64,000 nt of DNA from Diphasiastrum complanatum (taxonomy: Eukaryota > Streptophyta > Lycopodiopsida > Lycopodiales > Lycopodiaceae). The notes under the pieces are model-generated. The model was not told the origin of the DNA. It saw only the letters and a program-made list of their open reading frames with translations, and ran no database searches. Shown one piece after another: positions 42,894 to 53,761 of the stretch (within the stretch, counting starts at the first letter, position 1; each line of letters opens with the position of its first letter). Location: contig CM055106.1 of assembly GCA_029204225.1 (NCBI GenBank), positions 40,750,368 to 40,814,367 of the forward strand, read 5' to 3'. The translations under genes and the position numbers were made by a program.

Positions 42894-44744
42894 TTGAAGG
42901 AAAGAAAGGATCCTGAGTGCAACCTTTGTGGCAAGGGAGGATATTTTTTTTCAAGATGCTACAAAAAGAAGACCATTCCATCCAAGGAGAACCAAAGCAA
43001 GGGGGCCGAGGTGAAGGATGGAGCTTCAAGCTCAAAATGCAAATACAAGAAGGACAAGTCCAAGGAAAGGTGTTTTCTTTGTGGAAAGGTGAATGAGACT
43101 TGGAGTCTCACAAGGACTTGCAAGATTTGTCTTCAAGAGTCCATCACAACACATGTCAAATCTTTTGAGATTTTTCATTTGGAAGTGCATTGTTTGGTTC
43201 AAGATGCAAAGATAGATGTCACTTTCATGAAAGTAACTTGGATTTATTTCATGTCCTTGGAAAGTATTTTGCTTGGAACTTTGGACAAGTTCAAACTTAT
43301 TGTTATTATCCAAGAGAAATCAATCAAGAATAAGGATCAATCACAAAATGAAAATAGTTTCATTTATGCGCTCATGTCAACTTATGAAGAACCATTTTGC
43401 TTTGAAGAGATTTTTGTATCTCAAAGGTGGATTAAGGCAATACCAGTTGAGTGTGATGCCTTAAAAGATAGCAAAATATGTTTTCCTTGTAAGCTTACAT
43501 TAGTTATGAAGTCAAGGAAATGGAAATATCTTCATAATGTAGGATCTTTTGGTTTCAATAAGATCATGAATGATGTGTTCATTCATAAAGATGAAAATTG
43601 TATGTTTTCAATCCTAAAGGCAAGTTGTAAACTTCTTATGAGAATAAGTGAAGCATCCAAAGTGGACACTTATATCCATAAGCAAGTAGTTAGCCTTATT
43701 GAGATGGAGATACCTTTTGATTTCAATATTAGAAAAATCATGCCAAGTTGTGGTGATTTTTGGACTTATGTTTTTAGCATAAGTAATTTTGATAATCATA
43801 GGAAGTGCATATTGTGTGGTCATAGTTGTTGTGATCATTATGAGACATGGATGTCTCAAATTTCCATAAAAAAGGAGCACCATGAAGAGTATCTTAAGGA
43901 GTCATCTCAAGGTTCAAATATGCCAAGGATTGAGGAGGAGAATCCTTCTCAAGGTTCAAGTGTGCCTAGGATTGAGGAGGAGAGACCTTCTCAAATTGTG
44001 ATTCCAAAAAGAAACTCAAGAAATATGGCTGAGTCCATGTGGCTCACATTTCAAGGGAAAGAGGAGCATATCTCATGTGGTATACATCACATACTTATTT
44101 CTCTTATGTCATTTGATAAATCAATTTGCTTTAGTGAGATCATTGCATCTCAAAATTGGAGTAAAACCATACTAGTTGAGTATGAAGTCTCTCTTGAGAA
44201 CATAGATGATGTTCTTAAAAGGTTGAAATTGATTTTAAATCAATTAGAAAGCAAATGGTTATTTCATCAAATGTATGCTCTTGAGTCATGCAAGAGCAAA
44301 AGTGATTTGTTCACTCATAGTTTGAAAATTTGTATTGAGGCAAATTGTAAACTCTTTATGAGAGTAAGTGAATCATCTTCTAAAGACACTTATCTCCATA
44401 ATGAAGTATTTAGCCTCATTGGATCTGAGATTAGCATGGTAAACAAGAATGAAGATACGATGCAAACACTTTGTTATTATAGCATGCATAGTCTTGCCAT
44501 TTTGGATGAGTCTAATTCTCTAGATCGTGGTAACATGATGTTAGATCTTTGTGATCCTGATAAATCAAGAAGAAATATTTATTTTCTCATGAAGGAGCAT
44601 GCACATGAAGAAGGATCAAGCCTCAAAGTCAAGCATCTACATGAAATTTGGAAGGAATCAATTTTGGAGGTGCTAGGATGGTGCAAAGCTCTCAAGTTCA
44701 TCAAAGATGTCAACATCAAAGAAGCACTATCATGGATATGGTGA
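42894..44744 (+). CDS. Long open frame of the outer element: knuckle-like start, twofold internal repeat, no RT or integrase
   Basis: 616 codons. Residues 1-75 are basic with two Cys/His-rich knuckle-like motifs (CNLCGKGGYFFSRCYKK; KERCFLCGK), as at the end of a Copia Gag. After that, two segments of about 115 residues resemble each other at equal spacing: about 160-285 (YALMSTYEEPFCFEEIFVSQ, RWIKAIPVE, KYLHNVGSFGF, SCKLLMRISEASKVDTYIHK, VVSLIEMEI) and about 400-520 (ILISLMSFDKSICFSEIIAS, QNWSKTILVE, KWLFHQMYAL, NCKLFMRVSESSSKDTYLHN, VFSLIGSEI). Each faintly follows the N-terminal half of Copia RT (pre-RT EEA...W..AM..E, KW.F, LF.mdV...FLhgev). No YVDD box, RNase H or integrase is present. 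The first ATG may not be the true start. Confidence 0.65.
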   Translation: MKERKDPECNLCGKGGYFFSRCYKKKTIPSKENQSKGAEVKDGASSSKCKYKKDKSKERCFLCGKVNETWSLTRTCKICLQESITTHVKSFEIFHLEVHCLVQDAKIDVTFMKVTWIYFMSLESILLGTLDKFKLIVIIQEKSIKNKDQSQNENSFIYALMSTYEEPFCFEEIFVSQRWIKAIPVECDALKDSKICFPCKLTLVMKSRKWKYLHNVGSFGFNKIMNDVFIHKDENCMFSILKASCKLLMRISEASKVDTYIHKQVVSLIEMEIPFDFNIRKIMPSCGDFWTYVFSISNFDNHRKCILCGHSCCDHYETWMSQISIKKEHHEEYLKESSQGSNMPRIEEENPSQGSSVPRIEEERPSQIVIPKRNSRNMAESMWLTFQGKEEHISCGIHHILISLMSFDKSICFSEIIASQNWSKTILVEYEVSLENIDDVLKRLKLILNQLESKWLFHQMYALESCKSKSDLFTHSLKICIEANCKLFMRVSESSSKDTYLHNEVFSLIGSEISMVNKNEDTMQTLCYYSMHSLAILDESNSLDRGNMMLDLCDPDKSRRNIYFLMKEHAHEEGSSLKVKHLHEIWKESILEVLGWCKALKFIKDVNIKEALSWIW

Positions 44745-44881
44745 TTTCAGATCAACATCAAGCTCGTTGGCTGATCTTCACACCTTTTGAACCAGCAAAG
44801 ACCAATTCAGCCCATGGAGTCAAGTTCAAGATCATCATGTTTTCCATCAAGCTAGATTTACCAAGCTTGATTTTTGAGGAG

Positions 44882-45715
44882 TGTGAAAAATGCAAAAATA
44901 AGCTTGGTAGAGGCCAAAAATCTTGTATATAGATAAACACACATGTGTGGAGCCTGTTCCCACGTGTGAAAATAGTGTACTTGTCATGTACCATAATCAT
45001 ATAAGTTGTACATATGATTTAATTCAAGTTCTAGTGGCTAAAAAGGCCAAAAACTAGTTTTCTAGACATATGACACATGGCATCAGTCTATTGCTTGCAT
45101 GAGCCACATCCTTTGGTTAGGTGTCACATCCCATGTGTAGAGGACAGCTCACATGTGTGGAATAAGCTGAAGTAGACGAATTTTGACTTCTAGAAGATTT
45201 TCAAGTAGATCTCCATATAGAAGGAAAATGGGCCAAAAGTGCTCAAAATAGAAGGTTTTGTCCAAGTGTCAGTTTTGCATGATGAATTATCATATGACAA
45301 AGCACCTTCACACATGTGGGATCAAAGGGATAATCAGTACCACGAGCTCCCACTTATTGTATATATAGAGCCACATTTGGCCATAATCAATGGGAGACAC
45401 CAATCTTGGTTTTGGAAGCAATTTTGAGTGATTCTCTTCATTTGTCTACATTTGTTTTGATTGTTTTGAGGTTCTATCAATGTGTACTTGATTTTCAGGT
45501 TGGAGTCCGTACTCAGACAATGTTTCACACGTGTGAAACCATAAAGTACACTTATCTTCAATTAATGATTGTTCTTGTTAGGATTTTGTGTCTAGAATTG
45601 ATCTAGATTGATCTTAATCTGAAGTTGATTGATAGATCAAGTAATCTGACAACCAATCCCTCTTGAGGATCAGATTAGGATCCACTCTTGGTCCTTTTTG
45701 TACTCTTTTTGCACA
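44882..45715 (+). repeat. 3' LTR of the outer element
   Basis: A 834-bp copy of 35810-36643 with about 13 differences by eye. Preceded by GAGGAG, followed by the target duplication TTGGT at 45716-45720 and then by the right part of the split DNA element. Confidence 0.95.
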
Positions 45716-46099
45716 TTGGTGCCATGTGTCAGGCACCAGGGTTATCCCATAAGCAAATCTCTGAGATAAACCAGTACCTATATATAACTGAACCCACCTA
45801 CTTACTCACATATGTGTAGGTGGGTGTGAAGTTGCCCTGCCACCTGACCGGTTCCCGGCGCCACCTGGGTTTGCCCGACGCCATTGGTGCTACCTACCCG
45901 GCGCCACCCACCTGGGCGCTGCTCGGCGCCACTTGGGCGCTGCCTGCCCCCTGGTGCCACGGCGCCCGCTGCACCTTTTTGGCCAGCCCCTGGCTGACAC
46001 GCCAGGGTGCTAAAATTATGTGGAACCCCCCAATCTTGATCATATGCTTACCTTGATTGACTTATAGTAATATAGATTGCAGCAGTTTACATTTGATCT

Positions 46100-46385
46100 A
46101 AAATCATCGTCCTCAGAGAATACCTGCTTAACTCATATGGGTTTTCTGCCAAAAACTCTATGATCCGAGTAATAGCTATAGAATGGTATCTGTTTCACCA
46201 AACATCAAGAGAATTATGTTTTCCACAATTCCGTCTTTGGATAATCCATTAGTCTGCAACATGCTTTGTAGAAAATCATTGTAATATTTCCCTGAATGCT
46301 TTTGCTGCTTTATAATCCCTCTCATCAGCTTTAAAGGCTCCCTTCGACCTGGAATATCATGATTTTTCATAGCTTAGAAAGATAT
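46100..46385 (-). pseudogene. Cytochrome P450 fragment (host gene relic)
   Basis: Minus strand. About 65 codons read MKNHDIPGRREPLKLMRGIIKQQ, KYYNDFLQSMLQTNGLSKDG and IVENIILLMFGETDT, which match the CYP85-clan region from the PGT...K..I...I segment to the I-helix (DFLxxLL...L(S/T)DExIVDNILxLLFAGxDT). In another frame just downstream (46176-46123) comes AITRIIEFLAENPYELSR, the usual continuation of the I-helix (AITxxIxFLAENPxxLxxL). So at least one frameshift lies near 46176, and the heme-binding end and N-terminus are missing. P450s of this clan oxidise sterols, terpenoids and hormones at the ER. This piece is non-functional. It could be one exon of a dead gene copy. Confidence 0.7.
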
Positions 46386-46540
46386 TTCAACAAAAGATGA
46401 TAAAGTGGCTCTAAATTAGCGTGGGCTGCACCTGCAAATTAAAGCCTTGTAGTATCAGGCTTGGATAGTGTGATGGGAAGGCTTTTACTACCTAAGGAGT
46501 AAAGAAGACGACTCTGGATCACATGAAGGTTAAGCTGCGT

Positions 46541-46750
<210 letters not shown>

Positions 46751-47753
46751 TTAGAAAACACGAAAGCAAATTTAAATCTCAAAGCATCTTTGCGACACCC
46801 AATTCACTTTGGCTGTGAGGGACAAAGGCGTGCTATAAATCCATAAATTCTTTAGCTGTTTTGTTTCAATGGTTGCCATGGCTCTGAGTCAAGGTTCAAA
46901 CCTTCATTTTTCGGACCACACCAACATTTAGCCTTTAATGTTGACTTCTTTCTAAACTCCATTGACTGACTGCAACACATAGTATTGCCTTTGCAAGGCA
47001 AGGCCACAAAGCTAGCAAATGAGACTTGGCCAAATTGGACCCACATACAATTAATATAGTTTTATATCCAAATATCATTAATCAAGTCCCATAATAATGT
47101 ATACAATGAAATCCTATGTAATTATTGTCCTTAATTGTCCCTACTAACAAATTCATTGTTTGCAATGTTTACCAAGTTGCCAATGAACCTTGTGAAAGAT
47201 TTTTCAATAGGTTGCACCACACAAACGAGATTTTATGCCAACTTTTTGATGTCAATATTCCCTCTAGCTTCAACTTTGAGCCTATCTTTCTCCTCCTTGT
47301 ATGGTACTAATCCAATAGTTTGAATTTATCCTCTTAAAAGACATCCTTTATGTCCATGTTAACTACTCGATAGCACATTTGCATGCTCATTTGAAGCCCT
47401 TGTAACCATATGGTCTTTGCACCACTTCGTCACCTATAAGGTTTGATATCCATGCCACTAGGTTGTTTTTATACTTATTAGCATAATCTCAATACCTACT
47501 CATAATATGCAACATGTACCCTCTTTACTAGGACCGTTGGCTTCCCTTTGTTACATACCCTTTTGCTAGGGCTTGTACATGTCAATAGTAGTTTAAACTT
47601 TGAGGATGTTATATCATATGAATAATGTCAAAAAGATGTTGCAAAATTGAAGATTCTAGTTTTCCACGAAGGCATGTTGGTGAAGAACTCAAAACATTGC
47701 CTTGAGGTTTAGAGTTCCAAATAGCCATGCAAAGGACACATGAGACATATAAC
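46751..47753. other. Unassigned sequence
   Basis: About 1 kb, AT-rich. Short open frames only (largest about 64 codons) with no recognisable protein. No repeat structure seen. Ends at the TG of a Copia LTR. Confidence 0.3.
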
Positions 47754-48502
47754 TGTCAGAAATGGTGAACTCCTGTAACTTTGTCGCAACACGAACAAGA
47801 TACGAAAGTCGAACGAGAACAATTCACGATAGTCAAACGTCCCTTGACTCTAAGCATGAACGATTCATGAACTATTCGTAAATCATAAACACACCTCCAG
47901 GACTGCAAACCGCAAAGGGACGCAAACGAAAAACTACGAAACAAACGAAGAAGAATCTTTTGCACTACTAGTTGGCAGCTCAACAAGCTTTACGCCCAGC
48001 TGAAACAAATAGCAACGATGAAGATTAGCGTTAACTAGTTTTGTGATTCTACATTTAGTATCCTGTAAGACTCCACACAGTGGAGATATAAACGATCCTC
48101 TCTGGATCACAAGAATAATATGAATACAGAGATCTGTAAGAGACACAGAGAGAGAGGTAGTGAGTAGAGCAAAAAAATACTAGAATTTTTAGTTGTGCAT
48201 GAAAGTCTGCCAACGAGCAGAACATAGCGAAAGAGCAGAGTGTCATTCCGCCAACGAGCAAGACACTGACGATCTCACTCTAAAAACTAAACTGATAATA
48301 CAGTCGCTCTATTTTCGTGCATCTCCCTATCTTGTGCTATCATTCATCTTGATTGCTAGAATAGAATGTGTTCTGTGATGTGTAGTCGCGTGTCTGGGAT
48401 CTTGTAAATCACTTTTGTGCAAAGGAAAATTCAAAGACACAAAATAGTTCGCGAATAAGAAGAGACAGAAGAAAAAAACAAAACACTCTCGCTTCCGTGA
48501 CA
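47754..48502 (+). repeat. Copia 5' LTR
   Basis: Starts TGTCAGAAATGGTG, ends CGCTTCCGTGACA before the PBS TGGTATCAGAGC (48503-48514). About 749 bp. Contains CGAAAGTCGAACGAGAACAA-type units similar to those in the tandem repeats at 53488-53640, and a stretch with TGCAAACCGCAAAGGGACGC that echoes the repeat region at 24721-28880. Confidence 0.7.
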
Positions 48503-48514
48503 TGGTATCAGAGC
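48503..48514 (+). other. Primer binding site (initiator tRNA-Met)
   Basis: TGGTATCAGAGC adjoining the LTR end. Confidence 0.85.
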
Positions 48515-48616
48515 AAACAAGTTATCACTACTGATATCCCAGTAGTGATTCTTCCAGACAACAAAATATGGCTACACAATCCAGACCAGAGTATCAATCA
48601 GTCTTGATGGTGCAAA

Positions 48617-49539
48617 TTACATAATCTGGAAATTCAAAATCAAAATGCTTCTGAAGGGCGAAGGGATCTGGTCGGTGACCGAGCTCTCAGAGGTGCAGCC
48701 TCCAGAGGGAGACCCGAGGAGGGCTGAATGGATTAGAAAGGATAAGCGCGCAATGGAGATCACCGTTTTGTCCATAAATGAAGATCTACTCATGCAGATT
48801 GAAGACTGCAAAAGCAGCCATGCAGCATGGAAAAGACTAAAGCAGAAGTATGAAGTGAGGACTGCAGCTTCAGTCATGCACCTTCACACTCAGCTGCAAT
48901 CTATACGGTGAGATGACAACCAGTTGAATCAGCACGTTGAGAAGATTAGAATGATCTCAACTCGCTGCATCAGGACAAGAGCACCAGGTCCCAGCACCAT
49001 AGCAGCTGATGTACTTCATGAAATCTCTACCGATGTCCTATCAGTCGTTGAGAATGCTCATATTGAGTCTACCAGATATGACATTTGACAAAGCAGTCAG
49101 TCTTGTCGCTGATGAGAGACTGATGAGAGACGAAGGAGAGGAAAGCAGTGATCAAGAGAAGGCTCTCTTCACGAAAGAAAAGAAGAAGAATAAAAATAAG
49201 CCCAGATTCGAGAAGACAAAGTCCTCAAATCAACAATCTTCTTCCAGCGATCACTGCCACAAACCAGGCCATACAGCCAACAAATGCTGGTTCAATCCAG
49301 CAATACCTTGCATGCACTGCAAGAAGAAAGGGCATTCTGCATACGACTGCAGATTCAACCCAAAAAGAAAAAACAAAACTGAAAAGAAAAATGTTGCAGA
49401 GTCATCAAAGGATGTTGAAAGAGGTGACGAAGCTTTCACGATACTCGATGAAGCTTCGACAAGCTACTTTGAATACGACTACGATGTAGTCATCGATTCA
49501 GGAGCAACATCTCACATAACCTGCACAAGAAGATCTTGA
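48617..49539 (+). pseudogene. Copia Gag, two zinc knuckles and protease start (relic)
   Basis: Gag blocks NYIIWKFKIKMLLKGEGIW (just before 48645), KRAMEITVLSINEDLLMQI, AAWKRLKQKYEVRTAASVMHLHTQL, YFMKSLPMSYQSLRMLI, then a basic linker and two consecutive knuckles, HCHKPGHTANKCW and CMHCKKKGHSAYDC, followed by the protease motif VVIDSGATSHITC. Spread over more than one frame. Confidence 0.8.
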
Positions 49540-49584
49540 TCAACTTTCGCGAATTCGAAAATGACAGAGCGGTGATTCTAGGCG

Positions 49585-50914
49585 ATGGAAGCAAACACGA
49601 TGTCAAAGGCATCGGCTCTCTACAGCTACGAACACTGTCAGGCCAACCAGAGCTACCAGGAACTTTATGTGCCCTCACTCAGAAAGGATCTGCTATCTGT
49701 CTCCAAGATGGCTGATCTAGGTATTCGAGTTTTATTCGATGGCAACACCTGTCGTATGATCGAGAAGACAACAAACAAGTTGCTGACGGTCGGATGTAGA
49801 GAAGGAAACCTCTACGAGGCCAAAATAATCAGCAACTCTGATAGCATATTAAATTCCTCAGAAAACGAAGATCAGCTCTGGCATAGGAGAATGTATCATC
49901 TGAACATGCGGAGCCTGTATGACATGAGCAGAAAAGACATTGTCACAAGTCTCAAGATTTCAAGGCCCAAGGTTGAGTTCTGTGAAGCTTGTCAGAAAGG
50001 CAAGCAACATCGAAATCTATTCACACACAAGGGAAGAAGAGCCAAGGAAGTTCTTGAGCTCGTCCACTCGGATGTCTGTGGACCGATGAAAATAGATTCA
50101 CTCTCAGGCTTGAGATATTTTCTAAAATTCATAGATGATTATAGCCAGATGACCACGATCTACTACTTGAAGAAGAAATCCGAAGTGTTTGATTCCTTCA
50201 AGAAGTTTGTGGCATTCGCAGAGTGACACACCTCAAAAAAGATACAAACCCTTAGATCTGACAATGGAGGTGAATACAAAAGTATAAAATTCTCAAGATT
50301 CTGCGAAGAACAGGGGATCGAACACCAGTTCACTCCTGCATACACACTAGAATACAATGGTGTGGTAGAAAGAAAAAACAGAACGCTAGTCGATGGAGCC
50401 ATATGCATGATGGCACAGGCTCAATTGCTAGGTCAATTCTGGACCGAGGCAATAGCTGCAGCTGTACACCTGCAGAACAGATCTACAAGGACAACGCTGA
50501 AAAACAAAACACCATACGAAATGTGGATAGGCAAAAAAGTCTGATCTGTCATACGTATGAGTGTTTGGATGTGCATCATACAAACACATTCCGAAGGAAA
50601 AGAAAAGCAAGCTCGACGACAAATCTGAACAAACAATCATGGTTGGCTATTTGAACGGAACACATGTGTGCAGGCTCTACAATGCAACCATGAAGAAAGT
50701 TGTTTCAAACAGAGATGTGAAGCTCGATGAGTCCACATTTCCTGGACAAAAAGATGAAAGAGGCCATGAGATCTTCCAACTGCTGCCTATTCTAGAGGGA
50801 GATCGAGGACATACATCAAACCAGAATACAGAGCCCAAAACTCCAGAGCAGCAGGAAGCAGAGGATCGACCCCACGAACAAGAAATGTTTGAGCAGCAAC
50901 GAAACGAACCTTGA
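49585..50914 (+). pseudogene. Copia pre-integrase and integrase (relic)
   Basis: LYVPSLRKDLLSVSKMADLG, the HHCC module (LWHRRMYHLNMRSLYDMSR...CEACQKGKQHRNLF), the core start VLELVHSDVCGPM with FLKFIDDYSQMTTIYYLKKKSEVF, then GVVERKNRTLVDGAICMM, FWTEAIAAAVHLQNRS, KTPYEMWIG, FGCASYKHIPKEKKSKLDDK and VSNRDVKLDES. This is the normal order; the integrase is divided by breaks. Confidence 0.8.
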
Positions 50915-51054
50915 AGGTCAACAAGACAAAGAAGACCTCCAGATCGCTACTTTGACAATCTTCAATGGAGTGAAGACACGCATTTCGAGTACTGCAGCTT
51001 CACAGAAGAGTCAGCAACATACCAAGAAGCTATCCAGAGTCTAGAGGGAGAATT

Positions 51055-52090
51055 TTGAAAGCAGGCAATGTCAGAGGAGATCGAGTCGATGAGGCGAAAC
51101 GAGACATGGACATTAGAGCCACTGTCAGAAAACAGAAAAGTAGTCGACTGCAAGTGAGTGTACAAAAAAAATGGCACTATTGGCTGCTACAAAGCAAGGC
51201 TTGTCGTGAAGGGCTACAAGCAAAGATATGGTGTTGACTAATTCGACACATATTTGCCCATAGTCAAGATGACAAGCATAAGACTACTCCTTGCATACGC
51301 CACACAGTACAATCTGGAAATTTACCAGATTGACGAGAAAACAACCTTTCTCCACGGAGATCTAGAGGAGGAAATCTTTATGAAGCAACCTGAAGGCAAT
51401 GAAGACCTTGACAACAGACAATATGTCTGTCGATTGTAGAGATGCATCTACGTTCTAAAGCAGACATCACGAGCCTGGTACAAAAAGCTTGATGGTCTTC
51501 TGAAGTTTCTAGACTTCAATCCTACTCAGCCAGACTGCAATGTCTACATCAAAAGAGTAGGAAAGAATTTTGTGATACTGACCATTTTCGTGGATGATTC
51601 GCTGATGATAGGAAATTCTTTGATGTTGATCAAAGACACGAAGAGTCAGATTTCTGAAAGCTACGAAATCACAGATCTTGGAGAAGCAACAAAATGCCTA
51701 GGGCTGGATATCAGAAGAGATCGAACAAAGGGCGAAATACACTTGAGTCAGTCTGAATATGCCAAAAGTGTTGAAGCAGTACCACATGATGGACTGCAAA
51801 GAGAAAGCCACACCAATGATAGTTGGAGCCAAGCTCACGAAACATGATTGCCCAAAAATAGAAGAGGAAGAACAAAAGATGGCAGGTATACCCTATTAGA
51901 ACTTAATCAGTAGTCTGATGTACTTGACAGTTTGTACTACACCCGATCTGGCTTTCTCTGTTTACGCATTGAGCCAATTCTCTTCAAATCTTGGTATGAC
52001 ACATTGGCAAATGGCCAAACAAATCCTACAGTATCTGCAGGGTACCCACTGGTATTCAAGACTCAACAACTTTCTACTTTGTGCTTAGTG
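51055..52090 (+). pseudogene. Copia RT, first copy (relic)
   Basis: Contains PIVKMTSIRLLLAYATQYNL, IYQIDEKTTFLHGDLEEEIF, MKQPEG, a LTIFVDDSLMIGNS active-site block, ITDLGEATKCLGLDIRRD and a decayed connection segment (about 51920-52090). The sequence then jumps back to an earlier RT position at about 52110, so this is one of two RT copies in a row. Confidence 0.75.
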
Positions 52091-52109
52091 ACTATGATCC
52101 TTCTACATT

Positions 52110-52690
52110 GTAGATGAGAAGACAGCCTTCTTGCATGGCAAATTAGACGAAGAGGTCTACATGGATCAACCCCCAGGATACATCTCGAATTTACTTCCTG
52201 ACTATGCATGCAGAATGCATAGAAGCCTCTACGGTCTGAAACAATCAGTCCGACAATGGTACAAGAAGAAAGATCAAGCCCTGAAATCATTAGGATTCAA
52301 GCCTCTGTTGGCTGATTCTAATGTATATGTCAGAGTTACAGATGGGCAGATCATCATAGTGGCTGTATATCCAGACGACACTCTAACACTTTGCAGGAGT
52401 GAGCAGCTAATTGCTAGTAAACGCAGACATCTCGAAACATTTTGAGATAGTGGATCTGGGAGAAGCCAGGTGTTACCTAGGCTTACAAATTGAAAGGCAA
52501 TATGAGGGAGGTAAGTAATACCTTCACCAGTCCAGATACACCTAGAAGATCCTAGAGGACTTTGGGATGCTGAACTACAAAGGAGCGAACACTCCAATGC
52601 TCGCAGGGACGGTGCTGACAAATGATGACTGTTCGAAGACTGAGAAAGAGAGAGAACAAATGTAGCTCACACCTTACAAGAAGCTGATAG
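52110..52690 (+). pseudogene. Copia RT, second copy (relic)
   Basis: Begins again inside RT with DEKTAFLHGKLDEEVYMDQP, PGYISNLL, CRMHRSLYGLKQSVRQWYKK and IIIVAVYPDDTLTLC. The residues differ enough from the first copy (KQPEG versus DQPPG) that it stems from a related but distinct element. Continues towards the RNase H part at 52699. Confidence 0.75.
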
Positions 52691-52698
52691 GATCACTG

Positions 52699-53514
52699 AT
52701 GTACCTTGCAGACAACACACGTCCTGATATTGCTTATGCAGTGTTCAGGATGAGCCAATTTTGCACAAATCCAGGCTCGACACATTGGAAGATTGCAAAA
52801 CGCATTTTGCAATATCTTCAATTAACGAGGGATTATGGCTTGTGTTATTGTCGTGATGCAGGTTTCAGGATATTTTCCTACAATGATGCTAGCTGGGCAT
52901 CTCTCAAGGACGACTGTAAAAGCGTCTCAGGAGGATGCACCATCGCATCAGGAGCAACAATTATGTGGGTCAACAAGAAGCAGACCATTGTAGCCCAGTC
53001 ATCCTGCGAAGCAGAATATGTTGCAGCAGCAAAGATGGCCAACGAAATAATCTGGCTAAGACAGTTCTTGGACGAATTGGGCGAAACAAGAAAGGAGTCC
53101 CTGGTCTTGCAAATGGACAACACCTCTGCAATACACCTAATGAAAGATCCCGTGTTTCATTCCAGAACGAAACACATTGCGATCAAGTACCACTTGATCA
53201 GAGATCTAATTGAGAAGAAGATGCTGCAGACCACCTTCATCGGAACGAATGATATGGTTGCTGACATCTTCACTAAAGCCCTGGACAAAGGACTCTTTGA
53301 GAGACAGAGGAGCAGTCTCGAGATCGTAAAGCTATCATGCTTTGAGAGAGAGCTGAAGAAACAAAATGTTTCTAACTACAATGCCTTGCTAGCTTTCAAC
53401 CCTCAGCCTGATGAAGATGTTCGTGAACACGGAAGTCAGGAGACACGAAGCTCAAAAAGTTTCGCGAACTTGAAAGTCAAAGAAAATGAAGATGAACGGT
53501 TCGCAAACTCGTAA
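52699..53514 (+). pseudogene. Copia RNase H and C-terminal tail (relic)
   Basis: About 271 codons: YLADNTRPDIAYAVFRMSQF, HWKIAKRILQYLQLTRDYGL, a FSYNDASWASLKDD core, WVNKKQTIVAQSSCEAEYVAA, VFHSRTKHIAIKYHLIRDLIEKK and VADIFTKALDKGLFERQRSSLEIVKL, the normal end. About 85 extra residues follow (FERELKKQNVSN ... KVKENEDERFANS) and run into the 39-bp repeats. Confidence 0.85.
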
Positions 53515-53640
53515 GTGAAAGGAAACGAAGATGAACAATTCACGAACTCAAAATTTGAACAGACGAAGACGAACGGTTTGCGAACTCGAAAGTCGAAGCA
53601 GACGAAGACGAACAGTTCACGAACACGAAAGATTCACAAA
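53488..53640. repeat. Tandem repeat, four copies of about 39 bp
   Basis: Units start GAAGATGAACGGTTCGCAAA at 53488, with variants at 53527, 53565 and 53604 (GAAGACGAACAGTTCACGAA). Alternate copies are more alike. Similar GAACxGTTC words occur in the 5' LTR at 47754, so the array may belong to an LTR. Confidence 0.75.
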
Positions 53641-53761
53641 CGAGAATCTTTTGCGGTCCAGTACGAGAGAAGGCAAACGACCAAAGCGAAACCTTCTCCT
53701 ACCCTCCACGCTCCAGAGAGTACCAGCGAGATTATGCAAGTACCCAGAAGTACAGATATCT

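Larger units (their letters stand above)
35810..45715 (+). mobile_element. Copia-type LTR element without visible RT/integrase, host to a nested element
   Basis: Two 834-bp LTRs in direct orientation, target duplication TTGGT on both sides (35805-35809, 45716-45720), a PBS at 36644, and one long open frame (42894-44744) before the 3' LTR. By eye the LTRs differ at about 13 of 834 positions (about 1.6%), so it is fairly young. A second LTR element (36779-41343) is inserted shortly after its PBS. The own internal part is 36657-36778 plus 41344-44881. No integrase and no complete RT are recognisable, so it probably moved with help from a relative. Confidence 0.85.
35722..46015. mobile_element. 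Small DNA transposon (MITE-like) split by nested LTR elements
   Basis: The left end TTTTAGCACCCTGACG (35723) and the reverse complement of the right end at 46015 (TTTTAGCACCCTGGCG) form a 16-bp inverted repeat with one mismatch. Outside are 3-base candidates ATT or TTA for the target duplication, as in Harbinger- or CACTA-like elements. Only 35722-35809 and 45721-46015 belong to this element (about 380 bp). Everything between is the LTR element at 35810-45715 with its own TTGGT duplication. The right part is GC-rich with repeated GGCGCCAC units. It contains no transposase. Confidence 0.65.
47754..53520 (+). mobile_element. Ty1/copia element with two zinc knuckles and a doubled RT region (relic)
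   Basis: 5' LTR (47754-48502), PBS, Gag, two knuckles, protease, integrase, then RT-type sequence twice in direct succession (51055-52090 and 52110-52690) and one RNase H end. The doubled RT looks like the junction of two related copies rather than one element. Many breaks. The 3' LTR could not be matched to the 5' LTR; tandem 39-bp repeats start at 53488 where it would be expected. The lineage with two knuckles (CxxC...) is shared with the relic at 55018-57240. Confidence 0.8.

Noticed and set aside
45820-46056. Plus-strand frame rich in Pro, Trp and Ala
   Set aside because: Caused by the GC-rich GGCGCCAC repeats in the right part of the split DNA element.
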